Origin: Gnetum montanum
Taxonomy: Eukaryota; Streptophyta; Gnetopsida; Gnetales; Gnetaceae
Reading direction: 5' to 3'
Assembly: GCA_015680685.1 (NCBI GenBank)
Contig: MNCI01022494.1
Span: 199,182-263,181 of the forward strand
DNA: 64,000 nt
In this document: positions 11,401 to 26,400 of the stretch, one piece after another
Position numbering within the stretch: position 1 is the first letter of the stretch
How the letters are laid out: each line of letters starts with the position of its first letter
Translations under genes and position numbers: made by a program
Notes under the pieces: generated by a model
The model's database searches: none
Told to the model about the DNA's origin: nothing
What the model saw: only the letters and a program-made list of their open reading frames with translations

Positions 11401-14400
11401 GAAGTCCTATCATATGTCCTAAACCCCATTTATTTTATGTAATAATGAAATCAATAGCTATTTGGTTTTATTGTAGTTTGACTTTTATGCTGTTTAGATT
11501 AATACAATGAATTTTGAAAGTCCACCTAACGCCTGGGAGTATGGATATGGCGTGGGAGGTTGACAATCTATGATCAACATGGCACAACTATTAATAATTT
11601 GTGAGAGGTTGCAATATATTTGAGTAATTATTAAACACTGAATAATTGTCTCTAGGACCAGACCTGCAAATATCACTTTTAGTTTATACAAAATAATTTT
11701 AAATAAGTTCTGGGGGTAGTTGTTATACATCTCTTTTTGAATGGAATTTGTGTAATCATTGTCTGTGTCAATGACTAAAAAGTTGGGAAAATGTCTTACT
11801 TGGAAATCTAGGAAAAAATTTTAATGGCCTATGAATGAAAAAGTTGGTGACCAAAACATACTTTCATTGTCCATTTCATTCAGATATGCAAAAGTACTCT
11901 TTAAACACCTAAACAGTTAAAAATTTAAAATAAATGATTACTTAATATAAATGAAGAAATAATATAAATCTCCATAGTTAAGAATTACAAATAAACTAGA
12001 ACTCTATATGAATAAAAAATACACCATTATGTTACAAGTTTTAATGTCCCTTTGTGTTTGCACGTTGGCAAGATCAATTTAGAAGGTTAGGATAACCTTG
12101 GGTACAATGAGACAAGTGCAGAGCCTTTTCCACAAACTTTCTCAATTCATAGAATTGTTTAAGATTAATGCATATGCAAAATAGAATTCTTCACCAATCA
12201 AATTTCTAGGTTACAAAGAAAGTTAAATATATTAAATCTGAGGACAACCTGTTATATGATTTGTTCTATAGTCTTCAAATCCCCAAAGAGTCAAGATACC
12301 AGTGCATTGTATTTAACAACTTCTTTAAGTGGTTTATTTACAAAAAGAAAATCTCGCTAGACACACACTAACATCAATGTTAAACATTCCGACATCTTAC
12401 ACCTATATAAATGGTGGCAAGAAATAAGAAAATCTAGTATCTTGTTTACACAGCCATGATTTGGTTGAGTTATAGGTGATAAAAGTCAAACAGCATCTTG
12501 GAGAGGGGTTGATTCGGTGACTGGCCCTAAAATCAATAGAACAGGACTGTAAAGGCAGAACACTGATGCCCTAAACTGTTAATAACAGAATGTAGGGACA
12601 GAAATTCCTTCTGCCTTCATATTGCAGAAGAGAAAACTGATTTTACAGTGACAGCAAATTGATTGCACAAAGGCATAAAAGCTATAGTGAGTAATTTTCC
12701 TGCTGTTGTTAATTTATCTGATCTGCATTATATGGGAATATTTCTTTAGGTCATGGTGTGAGACATTTTCAAAAAAGTTGCCAGAAAGTAAGAATTTGAC
12801 GACCAAACAGTTTCCTGTAATTTTTAAAATGTTGAAGGAAATTTGTTTTTGAAAAGTTCCAAAAAATTAGAAATTAAGGAGCAAAAATTTACCTGTAATT
12901 TAAAAAATCCATAAGAAAAATTGCCTTGCAAAGGTGTCTTTTTAACAAGGTTTTCAAAGGCAGCCTTTTTGGCTATGGATTTTGAGTTGCTGGTATCTGT
13001 CATTGTGATTATCTGTTGTATGAGATGCTTTTAATCCCTAATATTTCATTTCTTGTTTCCTTTTTTGTTATTAATATATATTATTTTTTAAAGTTTTATG
13101 TATACCTGTTATGGGCGAAGAGTCTCCATGTTAGTTGACATCAAATGGTTAATTATAAATTCTTGACTGACAGGAATATCTCATTCCTACTGAATATGTT
13201 GAAATCATGAGGAGATCAATGCTGGACAAGTGCCCAGTATCTTCTTATGAACAAGTATGTGATGCATTTATGAAGGAGTTTGGGAGGCTTCCACAGGAGG
13301 TATGATATTGTCTGAAGAATGATTCTTTTAATATTTTTTTTTTGAGAAACTTTTTCACTAATTTACAAGTTCAACACTGCTTTATCTTATTTGGGATGAG
13401 CTATAGTAACATCTTTTCCGAATGAAGTTGTTTGCAGAGTTTGATCCAATTCCATTAGCTAGTGCATCACTTGCTCAAGTCCATGCTGCCCGTACTTTTG
13501 AGGGGAAGAAAGTTGCTGTTAAGGTGATTACATCCTCAATAATAGAAAATACAGGATATTGACCACCTAAATTAATTGCATTCTTTATTATTCCGTTGAT
13601 AATTTAATTTTGTTAAATGCCTCACTAATTTCATTTTCAAGAGAATCAATTTCACTTTTTATGTTGCAAATTTGTTGTCTGTTCATCCACTTGCACTTGA
13701 CTTGTATAGCAAATTTTTGGCGTTTACATATCAAATCTGAAAGTGTGGGTGGATGCAGTTTGCTTCCTTTTTTTGGTGGTGAATTTGTGAAGTTGTTGCT
13801 TTCAGAAGCCAAATTGATCTACCTTATGCTTGAAATTGATTTGTTCTTGGAACAAATTGATTTCTCATATCTGCTGAAATGAATTCAATTGTCATGAAAT
13901 TGCTAAAGATTTTTGTGATATTGGTGGAAAAGATGGCGAAGTCAAGTGGTCAGAAGTAGTTGTCATGATTGTTTGTTTTAATATGACTTAATTATTTGTT
14001 TTGATTCTTTCGGGGTAATTTATGTGCTTTTGCTTTTTTTTTTTTTTTGGGAATAAGTTCGAGTTGTATTAAAATTCCAAAAAGAGCTATACATGAGTAT
14101 AGCTTGGGTCAAGGTTGTTGACCCCACACCCAGCGGACCTCACCGCCACAGAACCCCGCATTATTCAATTTTTTAGCCTTGCCCCCTCCCAAAGGCAAGC
14201 CCACCTTGCACCCACAATATATTTACCAGTCCCCTTTTCACAAGTCCGTGTCCACCAAGTCGTCCTCGAGTCCCAGGCTAACACAACTCACATCATCCTG
14301 GCCTTCCCATTCTGTTTTGTATGGGGATTCTGCCCCTATGTTATTCCCATATACTCCTCTGTGGTTTGCAATTGTGGGCTGCTGTCCACCTCGGTTCTAG

Positions 14401-17400
14401 CTTTGGAGGTGCCTATGCTAAGGGCCAAGCATTGCCGATTCTCTTGAATGAGCTGTGCCAGCCCAGTCCTGTGCTTCGAGATGATGCCTTCCATCCATCT
14501 TAGCATCTGTATCTACATTCGTGTGGTCTCTTGCTGCGCCTCTCTTTGCATGTTAGCCCATCGCTGCTACCACCACTCCCTTTCTTCCTGTCTAGCCTAT
14601 TTAGCCGCTCTACTACATTTCGTGGTGATGTCCCATCCAGGCCTGTGCTGCGAGTGTCTCCCCTCCGTATTGAGCTCCTGGTTTGATGGCTCTCCCATGC
14701 ATGTTGCCGTCGGTCTCATCGTGCATTCCCTCTCCTGGGATCCCATCCAGGTCGCTTGTTGCTTACCCCGTCGTTTGGAATAGACAATTGTGGGTTGTAA
14801 TGATGGGATTGGCGTTCTTGCATGCCAGAGCACCATGATAACCCTTGGGTGTCTCCTAGGATGCTAGCGCTGCAGAGAATCCTAGAAAAATCTAGGGATG
14901 TTAATGGGTGTCTCGTGCCTCATGTGTTTCAGAAACGCAAAGTGAACGCCAACTAGTTTGTGGGGGTAACCAGACTGGATGAAATATTGTTGAACTAAAA
15001 CGACAGCTTCCCTCCATACTCCTTGAAGCACTACTCTCCAAATATGCCCGCTGGCCATCCGGGGGATGTCCCCCTAGAAGAATTCAGCTACGTCTGATTG
15101 CGCGTGAACAACTAGCGTAGTGTCCATTCTCTTAGCTTGTATGCCCAACACTTCTGCTAGCATAGGCATTGAAATAGTGATTCTTCTACCCCAGAAAGTA
15201 GTTTCAATGCCCTGCCAATTGTCATAGAACTAAGCCGTGGGTAATCCTTGCTCCCCTTCCAGGTGGTGTAACATTTCATCCTAGCCCATTCTTTGAACCA
15301 GAGGCCATAACTTGGCTTGGTCTATGAATTTAGAGATCGAGGACTCAAAGAGGATTCATTGCCCCATAGCCACAAAAGCCTCGTTCTAGAGCCGTTGAAT
15401 GCCCTTGGCCACTGTCCCCGGTGACGACAGCTCCGTGCCCCTGGATATCCGTGAGTTCTGGTGCTTCCATAGCACCCACAAAGTTGCTAGGGTAGGAGAG
15501 TCCCCGTGGCATTCAAACGATGTAAGACAGGCAGTGTGCCAAATAGCCCTTGTGAAAGGGTAGCTATATATAAGGTGCTGGAGTGTTTCATTGTTTGTAG
15601 GACACAATGGACAGGTGGGCTCCACCTTTAGCCCATGTTCGTGTAACGTGGCACACATTGGGAGAGCTTGATGCATAATCAGCTACCCGAATGCCTTGAC
15701 GGCGGCCTTTCCAAAGTTTCCCCCATGTAGGAGCAGATGCTTAATGATTTCCTACAGATGTTGATTGAAGAAGCCCAGTGACTCAACCCAGTGAACATGT
15801 TGGCACAAGTTTTGCCAAAGGTGGGAGTTGCCAGCGTTTGCCTCCCATCGCTGATACTTGTTGTTAAGCAGTTGCACCCATAATGCCTAGGTTCTGTCCT
15901 GATTCAAGAATCTGCGGAGGAGTTGTTGCAGCCCTAGCGCGATCTCATCATTAAACGTTAAGATGCCGACCCCACTTGTCGACTTAGGCTGAGTTGGTAT
16001 GTCCCATGATACCAAGTGCATACATTTGCCCCCTTTACCCCTGACCATATGAACTTGTAGATGATGTTGTCAACTTTTTGTATCACTCCCACTGGTGGCC
16101 TGGCCATGGAGGTAGCGAACCGAGCTGTGGCCATTAGGATGGTAGACGCCAGTATCATCTTCCCCTTGCATGAGAGGAATCGATTGAGCCAATGGGAAGT
16201 CTTTGTCTGGAGTTGTTCCAGCTGCCCCCGCCAAGCCTTCTTATGCTGCTAGTGAAAAATGGGCATGCCTAGATACTTGTCCTTAGTGCGCCCTGGCAAG
16301 ATACCCAACGTTTGTATAATTTTTGCTTCCACCATGTTTGCAGTTTGCACCATGTAAATGGCAGACTTGGCGTGTTGATTGTGAGGCCCACCTCCTTCCA
16401 CAACTGGTCTAACACCCTCAACAAGGCCTCTGCCTAGGGCACTATTGGCTAGGTAACCACTAGTGTATTGTTAGCAAAGTGGGTGGCCAAGCAGTGCACC
16501 CTATTGATATTCAATCCTTGCACCCCTTCCTCCATGCAGTAGGACTTGAGAAGGTTCATGACCAATAGGAATAACCATGGCGATAACGGATCTCCCTGCT
16601 GCAGGCCCCGCCCAGTGCCTTGGAAGCCCCATAGCTGCCCATCAATGTCCAAGGAGTATCTGCTATCTTGTTGGATTTGGATGCATAGGTTGACAAATTT
16701 GGCATCAAACCCCTTCACCAACATGATTGCGCAGAGCGTAGCCCAGTTGATAGAGTCATACGCCTTAGTAATATCCAGCTTGACACATAGTTCGGGGAAC
16801 CAAGAAATTCGGAGTGAATGTAGAATCTCTTGCAGCAGCAAGACTTGATCTTGTAGGAATTGACCTTTGACAAACCCGACCTAATGCTCTCTGACCAGCC
16901 TAGGCATGAGGGGGGCCACTCAGTTACCCAACATTTGCAAAAAAATCCGAAGGAATGTGTTGCACACACCAATGGGCCTGAAGTGCCTAGGAGATGTTGG
17001 GTTCGGGACTTTCAGAAGGAGGACCACTGAGGAGTAGTTAATCTCCTTATGCACATGTTGCCAGGTGAGCATGCTATTGAACATGTCCAATAGGTTTGCT
17101 CCCAAGAGCTCCTCAAACTCTCAAAATAATTCTATAGGCCAGCCATCCAGACCTGGGGCTTTGTTCGTTGGCATGGCTTTCATGGCTGTATGGAGTTTTG
17201 CCCTCGAAAATGGTTGTAGCAGTTGCTGGTTCTTGGTAGAGGTTAAGATGCAAGGCACCAGAACTGAGATGGGCTCAGTGTGCTACCATCGCCATATATC
17301 CTCCTAGTACGGTTGCAGCTGAGAGAGCCCTTGCCTTGCACTCAGCCATCCTCCAGGATTTAAACCTTGTAGCAGGTGTTGCAGCTTGCTCTTGGTTGCC

Positions 17401-20400
17401 TTGTGCGCGTTCTTAGCAGCAAAGAAAAATTTGGTGTGCCTATCTCCCTCCCTTAACCACGTTATCTGCGATCTCTATTTCTAGTAGGCTTCTTCCTCCT
17501 TGTCTAATTCTTGGAGCTCAGTAAGGAGTGCCTGTTCTTCTTGTCCAAGATCCATCCCTCCTCCTGTTGTTGCTGAATTTCCCCAAGTTGTTTCTGCACT
17601 TGTGTGCGATAGCCTTTGAAATTGTATTTGTTGTTGGTTGCAATGTTCTTGATGTGTTGCTTAAGCGATCATAGCCCTCTCTTGAGGAATTCTTTGGGCT
17701 CTTGTGCTCTAGTGTATTTTTGCCATGTATTATGCACCAGATTTCTCAGCCATGGTTTGTTGAGCTAGGTTCTTTTGAATCGAAGTGGTTGGGGGGCTGT
17801 GTCCACCATGGACAGGATCTTGCAAATGATAGCCTTGTGATCTAATGCTTGTCTTTCTTGGCTTGCTGCCCAGATATTAAATTCGAGCATGAGGTTGGAG
17901 TTGACCCAAACCCTGTCAATCTTGGACTGCACCCAATCGGCCCCTCGTCTATTGTTGCTCCACATATATTTACTGCCTGTGAGTTCCAGATCGACCAGAT
18001 CATAAGTGTGTAGGAATGTTGTGCATTCTGCCACTTCTGGAGGGTTCAAGCATTCTCCCTTGACTTTTCCCAGCAAAACAACCTTTGGTTGAAGTCCTCG
18101 ATCATTACCCACCTTGTTGTGTTGTCAACAAGGGTCGCTACGTGTTTGAATTCCTGAATGCGAGCCTCCCAATTTTGTGCTCCATAAATGTTAGTGACTC
18201 AGATGCTCGTCTGTGGTAGGCACACCGTGATGCTCCAAGCAGACACATCCACTAGCTCCACAACATCCTTGGTCAGGACCACCTTTTTTCCAGCTCTCCC
18301 TCTACTAGGCACCATGTGCAAGTGCCAGCCGTCCCACTGTAATAGTTGCTTCCCACTGTAGACCATGTCGCATCCTTCCTCCCACACAATCCTTTTTAGG
18401 GTATTTCTTTTATACGAGGTACCTTGTCCTCGGAAATTCTAGGAAAAAATCTACATGGGGACACAAACAAATGCCTGTGATACACCTCTCAGAGTGTGCG
18501 TTGCACTCCCAAATCTAGGTCCAATTGCGTAGACTTATGTCTCGTGCTGACCACATCTAGGCGCCCAACCTTAGTGGTGGGCTTTGCCACTTCGGCGCCG
18601 TGCATGTTAGACCCCTTCGGGCCCAAGATGTCTTTCATTTTTGGCTTGGTGGACCCTCTTCCAAGCATGAGCCATTCCCCCAGCGGGGGTAACTCAGGTC
18701 CATTGTCACCCAACGACTCCTTTTTCTTCATCAAAGGGGTATGCGGTGACCCCATATCTCCTTTGCCATGCTTAGTCAGGCTTGGCAGCTCCATTTGTGC
18801 CTCCCTGGTTCGTGAGCTTCCCTCAATCCTCTCAGTATCCTATGTGGCCAGGGCCTCCTCCATGGTCGGTCCACTCCTCTACACTTGATGTGCAGCCAGA
18901 TCTCCACATGCAGAATCATGCATATCCTAGTCGATCCATGGAAGTTATGAAGGCGTCAAACTTGATAAATTCGCCAAATAGTTTGGCCAGCAATTTCAGG
19001 AATTCAGCAATTTCAGGAATTCAGGAGACTAGTATTCCAATGGTAGGTCATGGAGCTACACCCACACCAGAGCATGCTCGAAAAGCCTCGTGTCTCGATG
19101 TGCCCTGGGGTGCTAGGGAGCAAGGGCCAATCCTCGAGCCCCATAGAAACCAATGCCCCCCCCTCCCCACCCTTTCCCCAAACAAGGATTTGATCACGCT
19201 CCTCAACCATCTGGAAGTTGAAAAGTAGTTGATCCCTCGTCAGGCTCCGCACAGAGACATTGTCCAGTCCCCAAACATGAACTTCCCGAGTAGACTCTGT
19301 TCCAATCTCTGTACATTGTCCTCAGGAGGGCGACCCACCTTAAGACGCAGAGTGGCTCCATTGCGGGAGTAGGCCTCGAAAGCCCCGATCCCCCATTGTT
19401 TCTCTTGTGCTGGAAACTGTGTGTCGGGCCTAGGGCCCCCAGCCTCCGTAGAAAGGGACTTCCCGTTGTGTCCAGTTCCACCCTGCGATTCAGTGCCTAC
19501 TCCTGATCCCTTATGTGCGCCAGCACCCGTGCCCACTTTCCCTCCAACTCCAGCCCCTTGGCCCACGTCCGTGCCCTCGCTTGCGTTTGCCCTCGTGCTC
19601 TCGTCATCGCCCAACCCTGTGCTTGTGCCCGTGCAGGCTCCCTCTCCTGCTCTCGACATTTCAAATTCCTTTTCCCCCTCAAATGTGCTTTTGCTTTAGT
19701 TTGTTGATTTTTTTGAATTTATTATTCATTAACAAAATCTTAAAAAAAGAATTTCTAACTGGCCTTTCATTACGTTTCAGGTTCAGCATACTCATTTAAC
19801 TGACACTGCAACTGTTGATACAGCAACTGTAGAGCTTGTAGTGAATGTTTTACATAGGCTTTTTCCAGCTTTTGATTACAGGTATTGAAAGTATGCTTTT
19901 GACTGTTGTACTTTACCTTAAAAAAGAGAACTGTAATATGCATGGTACATTTTTATTTGATAGCTCAACCAATCATTCACACATGTGCCCATCCAATGAA
20001 TTATATATCTTTATAAATTTTTCTTCAGGTGGCTTGTGGAAGAAATTAGAGAAAGTCTTCCAAAGGTATGCACTGTTTATTCCCCTATAAATAATGGATA
20101 AAAATTAATTTCCTATAAAGATAGCATGGATACAGCTTTCACTACTTGTACTTTTTTAAAAAATTGATTGTTCGTTGATTCATTAGCAAATTGATCGTTC
20201 TGAGTTGAATTTTGTAATGAAGACATATTTTATTGTCTTATTGAAAGAATTGAAACTAATTGTGTTGCTTATATTTAATTTAATAAGCAGTCTAGTTTCT
20301 ACGTTTTCTTTATTCTTTAATTTGTTATGTTTTCCCAATATAGATGATGTTCTTCAAGTCAAGATTTGAGTTATCAAATATTTATGTTACCGTACTGAAT

Positions 20401-23400
20401 ATATTTGCTACTGGCAGGAATTAGATTTCTTACATGAAGCAAGAAATAGTGAACGCTGTTCTTCTAATTTCAAAAGATTATCACCACAGCTTGCATCTTA
20501 TGTTTATTTTCCAAAAGTTTATTGGGATTCAAGCACATCAAAGGTGCTGACAATGGAGTTCATTGATGGAGTGGGCATCACTGACGTAACTTCAATTAAG
20601 AAACTTGGCATTCATCCCACTGATGTTGCAAAGCTAGTTAGTATAACCATTCATCTGTTCGTTTCCAGCATCAGTTTTTAAAATCTCTCTCAAAGTTATT
20701 AAATGAACAACGGTTTTATTATTTTTCTTTTTCATTAATGTATATAAAATGGCTCCAGGTAAGCCAAACATTTGCAGAAATGATCTTCAAGCATGGATTT
20801 GTTCACTGTGATCCTCATGCAGCAAATATGATGGTTCAGATTGCTCCATCAACTGAAAGAAATCGTCTAAGTAAATTGTTTCTACTTTCTACATCATCGC
20901 TTTCAAAGTTGATTCATTTAGTGCTGTTTAACTTACATGATTTCTTGTTTTATTATTCTTTGCAAAATTTAATGAAAACTCCACATTGTAATGTAGCTGT
21001 GTGATGGCAATGAATACAGAGTAACCAGGATAGGTTTCATTTAATAATGCCTATATAGGCTGAGAGCAATGTATATCACCAGGCTCCTTGACAGGACATG
21101 TTTGTGACCCTAAGACTTTTGAAAATTTTAAAATAATCAAACTGGTGATTCTATTTGGAACTTGAGTTTTATTAAAAATTGTTTAAATCCTTCTCTTTAT
21201 AAAATTTTCCAATTTATAAAGAAGTTATTTGTTATGATTATGGATGGATTAACAAAGGAAATACAAGATGAAATCTGTTGGTGTATGCTATTTGCAAATG
21301 ATATTGTGTTGTTGGATACAACTCTAGAAAATATTGCTCCTAAAATGGAGAAGTGGAGATATGTTATAGAATTAAAAAGTTTTAAAAGTAGCATAAGTAA
21401 GACAATATATGGATTGCAATTTCAATAACAACAAAAAACCGTCGCACATGATTATTCTACTATGTTAGGCATTAAAGAATCAGTTCATGACATTGTATTA
21501 AAACTGGATAGGAAATCAGCAAAGCGTATACCGAACCATGTCAGCTAGTGTCATGGATTTGATTGGAAATGGACACAAATGGAAACGAAGTGACAATTTA
21601 AGGCCAAAGAGTCCCTCATTGCAAATGGTTTTGCTACCTGAGATCAATGCTCAATCATATGGTGAAATTGATAAAGATATAAGAAATAGAATTAAGACAT
21701 GATGGTCAAAATGGAGCCAAGCAAGTGATGTTCTATGTGATAAAAAAATACTAATAAAATTAAAGAAAAAATTTTACAGGACAACAATCAAGTCTGCTAT
21801 CTTATATGGTGCTAAATGTTAGGGAGTATAAAAGAGGCAGAAATAACAAATCAATGTGGCAGAAATGCAAATGCTTAGATGGATTTTGAATGTTCTTATA
21901 AGAGATAAACTACACAATATAGATATTAGAGGAAGATTGGGAATTGCTTCTTTTTCAGATACGTTATAGAAATGATGATTTAGATGGTTTGGGTATGTGC
22001 AAATTAGATCAGACAACAAGCCTATAAAAAAGGTTGCTATATCATTGTTCTAGGAAAGCCACTGAAAGAAAAGTCAAAAAAGACATGGAAAAAAAATAAT
22101 TGAAGATGATTTAAGAAGAAATTGCAAATAAATAAAGATAATAGCTCTTCATAGAGGCAAATGGTGAAAAAGAACTTATGTAGTTGATCCCATTTTCTGA
22201 GACAAGGCTAGGATGATTTATTTTGTTTCAAACCCAATGCCTATAGAAGATTTTTAGCTTTTTATATTAACTTTTTAGAATTTTTGAAGTGATCAGGAAA
22301 GTTAGGTAATTACTAAGTTTTAGACATGTTATTAAAATAATATGACCTCTTATAGTAACAAAAGTAGGAAGTATGGTATGACAAAAGCAGGAGTATCTCC
22401 TAGTATATGACAAGATTATAAGGAATTTGAGTTTTTTGAAACTCAAAATATCTTACAAAATACTCACGGAGGGAATGGAGCCAGAATCGATGCCATCGGA
22501 TGGATAGGCAAGTTGGTTTATTCTTATCACTAGGCAATTCTGAGGGATTTAAATGTTTTTAACCATCGTGCACACAACAGGCAGTTCCATGATAGTTAAA
22601 AACATCAACTTGATGGTCCTTAGATGTGTCCTCAGTGAGGTTTTAGATCTTCTCCTTGAAACTAGAGATGTAACCAGAACCTCGTTAGCAACTCATCCTT
22701 ATCCATTTTGCACTGACTGGTTTATTCTATCCAATTTCTTTTGTGATCGTAGTTTTGATCTTTTTATGATGCAGACTTGATATTTTTGAAATCAGGTTGT
22801 TGTTCCACTCAATTCTTTCTTGGCCATGGTCTTCTTTGTGCAGGAAAGAGAAAGCCTCAGCTGGTCTTGCTTGACCATGGTTTGTATAAGGTGCTTGATC
22901 AACATTTGCGAGAATATTATGCCAAGCTTTGGAAGGTATTTTTTATTTCTTATAACTTGTTCGTAGGTGTAACAGATTCATCCCGATGTTTATTTATAAA
23001 TCCATATACAGGCCCTTGTATTTGCAGATGAAAAAGGAATAAAGGAAAATAGTGTTAAGTTAGGCGCTGGCGAGGATTTGTATGTCCTGTTCGCTTCTGT
23101 TCTTACAATGAAACCTTGGAAAAAGGTGGTTGACCCATCAATTGATCATTTACGAATTGGTGTAACTGATGAAGATCGTGCTGCACGCCAGGTGCCTATT
23201 TTTTGGAATTTTCAATTTTGAATTTTCTTCCAGTCTTCTTTGTTTTGGAGCAATTACATATGTTTCAGTATAATTATGAAGGTATGAGTTATCAACTTAT
23301 CAACTCAAGCAGCGGTGATCCTGAATGGAAAGAATCGTATTCTTCTTGTTGTAATCGTATTCTCAAAGATCCCTTTCAACCTCTGTGATGCAGCTCAACC

Positions 23401-26400
23401 TATTTCCAGTGACCTTGTTTGGTTTTCTATTTTAAGCTTCAATTTGAATAATTGTAATCATGGATGAAATTGTAACAACCATGAGAAATACACGTATAGA
23501 TGGCAACTCTATTTTATTTTCTCAGAAACAAATGTGATCTATAGTGAAATTTCTCTCCACCAAAACCACAAATAGGACAGGTATCTAGCAAGAAATAGGA
23601 AAGATCACTACATCCATGACATCAGTAAATGACTTTGTTTTTATTTTAAAATGTCTGTCATAGTTACAGAGGAATTGGAATAAATGAGAATAAAAGTCGT
23701 ACTGGTTCATAACCAGAAATTCCAATCTTAGTCTAAAATAAGTAAAGAATACTGTCCTGAGTTATTGAACAAGAAAACCTGTAATCGTGCAACCACACGT
23801 CCAGCTGTAGCTCCAATCCATATAGAGAAACATACAAGATTAAGTTGCTAAAATACCAGGCTAAACAATGGTTTAATCATTACCTACATAATGATTTTTC
23901 TGACATAGCATCCTTAAACAATTCAACCTATGAAAGACGAGGCTCTTTTTAATAAACTGCTTATACAACATAATAGCCAACTCTTACAAAAGAAAAAGTA
24001 TGAAAATATACTCAGATCATATTCATCTAGTTTTCCAAGAATCAATTGCTAATAATTTAGGCAAATGAAATCATGCAAATACCCCTTTTATTCAGTATTC
24101 ACTCAGTTTTTGGTTTCTTTAATGTAACTGATTTTCCGTGGCAATTATGCTTTTTTTTCCTCAAATTTTCTCTTTCAAAACTGATCAAAATCAGGTCTCA
24201 GATTCAATCTTTCCTGTCGCCATCCTAAAAATAACATGAAATATATTTTACTCTTCGAACTAAGGGGAATCTGGTTCAAATCCTTCAAAGATAAAATATA
24301 TCTGATATACTCTTCCAGTTAAGAAAATTCACTCTAGCCCATATTCTATCAGAATTCTTTCTCATAAAATAATACCATAGAGTGCAGTGGATGAGAGATC
24401 CATGACCAGGAGTTAAAGAAAGCGCAAAATCAAATAAAGTAAGGAAAAATCATCTTTTTCAAATTACTTGGCGATACAATCAGTGTTGCATCCTCTTATG
24501 ATCATTGGAAGATAATTATGCGACCTTTCTACAGCTATTGAGATGAGATTTTGTCTGATTTAATTTATTTTATTTTTCCAAAAGACTATTAAAGAAAGTA
24601 AAACAATAATCCTGATTCATTACTCAAGTTTGTCCTATTTTAATTTTATTTATGCACATCTCAAAATTATAAAATAGCAATGGATCATATCTGTTATCAT
24701 CTTTCTTTTAGAGGGTGTCAAGCTAATTTCTTTTTGTTTAAACCTGAAAAATTCAACTCATACAGAATGTACTGATGCAATCATCCATTCATGCCGCACC
24801 TTTCTTTGATCATAAATGCCTAAGATAAAAAGGAAATCTTAAATCATCAGCCCAAAAAATTAAGCTTTTATTTAACGGTCTCAATTTACATCATAGCCGA
24901 AATCAAATCAATGCTCAAAATAGTCACACAAAGAAAACCAGAAAGGAAAGCATTCAATCACATATCACAAAACAACCTAACACATCCGTAAATAAATGGG
25001 TTGTCATAGAAAGGATGTTAATGAGATACCCAAAAAACTGTTTTTTCTTAAGTACATGGATGTTGATAAACTTGTTTTGCTTCAACCTCTAAACACCTCC
25101 AATTCTGATGATGTTGCTCACATGGAGTGCTTGGGGGTTGCATACTCCTTACAAATGTCAAGAGCTGAGAAAGTTGCTCCAATCTTAACTGTCATGAACT
25201 GTGATATTTGCATGTGATCTAAAAGATTAAGATGCAATTGTTGATTTCAGGTAAGGTGAGTTGTCTTTTAACATAAGCTAGGAACTAGCTTTGCACCTAT
25301 TTATAAATCAACAAAAAATCACATCAAGAGTCCCGCTTAGCACCACCCAAGAGTCCCAAAGTAGTCAAATGTTCTAGAGTGTACTCAAGGTGGACTATAC
25401 CTCAATGTCCTCAAGAACTCGCAAACATATCATTAGTACACAACTCACATGCCACACAGTAGTTTATCGTTTGAACCATCACATGGATGCCATTATAATC
25501 ATATATTTGACCGAACCAATGTAACACACACAACATATGCAAGCACTAGCATACACATAGAGACATTATTCTTTAAGAGAGCTAAGACGTGTTCAAACTC
25601 TAATGCATCTAGCCCTAACCCTTGCTTTGTAAAGAAGGGTGATGACTTGAGCATCAGAGCCAAAGCTCCTCCGTAAGCTTACATATCCTTGTGATGCAGT
25701 ACACAAGGAATCAGGGCTATGTAGCTTTTTTGTGATGATTATGATAGCATGGACCCCTCAGGATCTTCACACTCCTGGTCCCTTTTCTGAAAGGGAAGTA
25801 GCCTCTGGACCACCAGCAATGCATACTCTTTAAGGAGGGTGGGTCTGGGGGTGCCTATGCACTTTATGACTCACCGGAGAGCCAAAGACATTCAGCTTAG
25901 ATCTTTTCACAAAGGGGATAAAAGAGGGTGAGAAGTGTAGAGAGAGAGGAAGATATAATGGAGAAAGATTTTTAGGAGTTGAAGCAAGAAAGACAGAAAA
26001 CAATGTTTTGCAAGCAATGCATGAAGCATTTTCAAGGGTCTTAACGTCTCATCAATATGCTCTAGAAATGGGTGAGATGCTATGTGCATAGGGAGGATGC
26101 TATAGCAAGATCAATCTTACATTAAAAGTTAAAAAGCGTGAATTATTATAATGAGCTTGCATGTATGGGGTGTCAAGCTGTGGGCCATTGGGGGTCTCGT
26201 TACTACTGAATTCTTTGCTGCTTACTGAGAATCTTTAAAAGTTTTCGAGGATCCATTTAGTACCACGATGATCACCGGTAAAAGGCCTTCGAAGTTCAAG
26301 GCTTGGGATTGACCTTAAATTTCATGGACAAATACACATAAAAGTTTGGAGTTTTTTACTGGTAAAATACACGTGTTAGTTTCCATGTGTATCCATTGCT

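Larger units (their letters stand above)
14037..19682 (-). mobile_element. Full-length L1-type LINE, inactive, in kinase intron 4
   Basis: About 5.65 kb on the minus strand, antisense to the host gene, bounded by a perfect 15-bp target-site duplication, with a T tract at the left end matching a 3' poly(A) tail. Domain order from right to left is Gly/Thr-rich ORF1 region (19659-18489), AP-type endonuclease (about 18420-17765), reverse transcriptase (about 17105-15900) and RT-associated zinc-binding domain (15676-15386), as in plant L1 elements. Every part is broken by stops and frameshifts. The block is visibly richer in GC than the surrounding intron, in keeping with a foreign insertion. It accounts for 90 percent of the 6257-base intron 4, yet splice sites on both sides are intact. 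Confidence 0.95.

Noticed and set aside
14115-14836. Frames of 60-111 codons at the left end of the LINE
   Set aside because: They lie in the 3' region of the antisense LINE and show no known domain.
18496-19799. Plus-strand Pro/Ser/Arg-rich frames over the LINE 5' part
   Set aside because: Antisense shadows of the Gly/Thr-rich ORF1 region.
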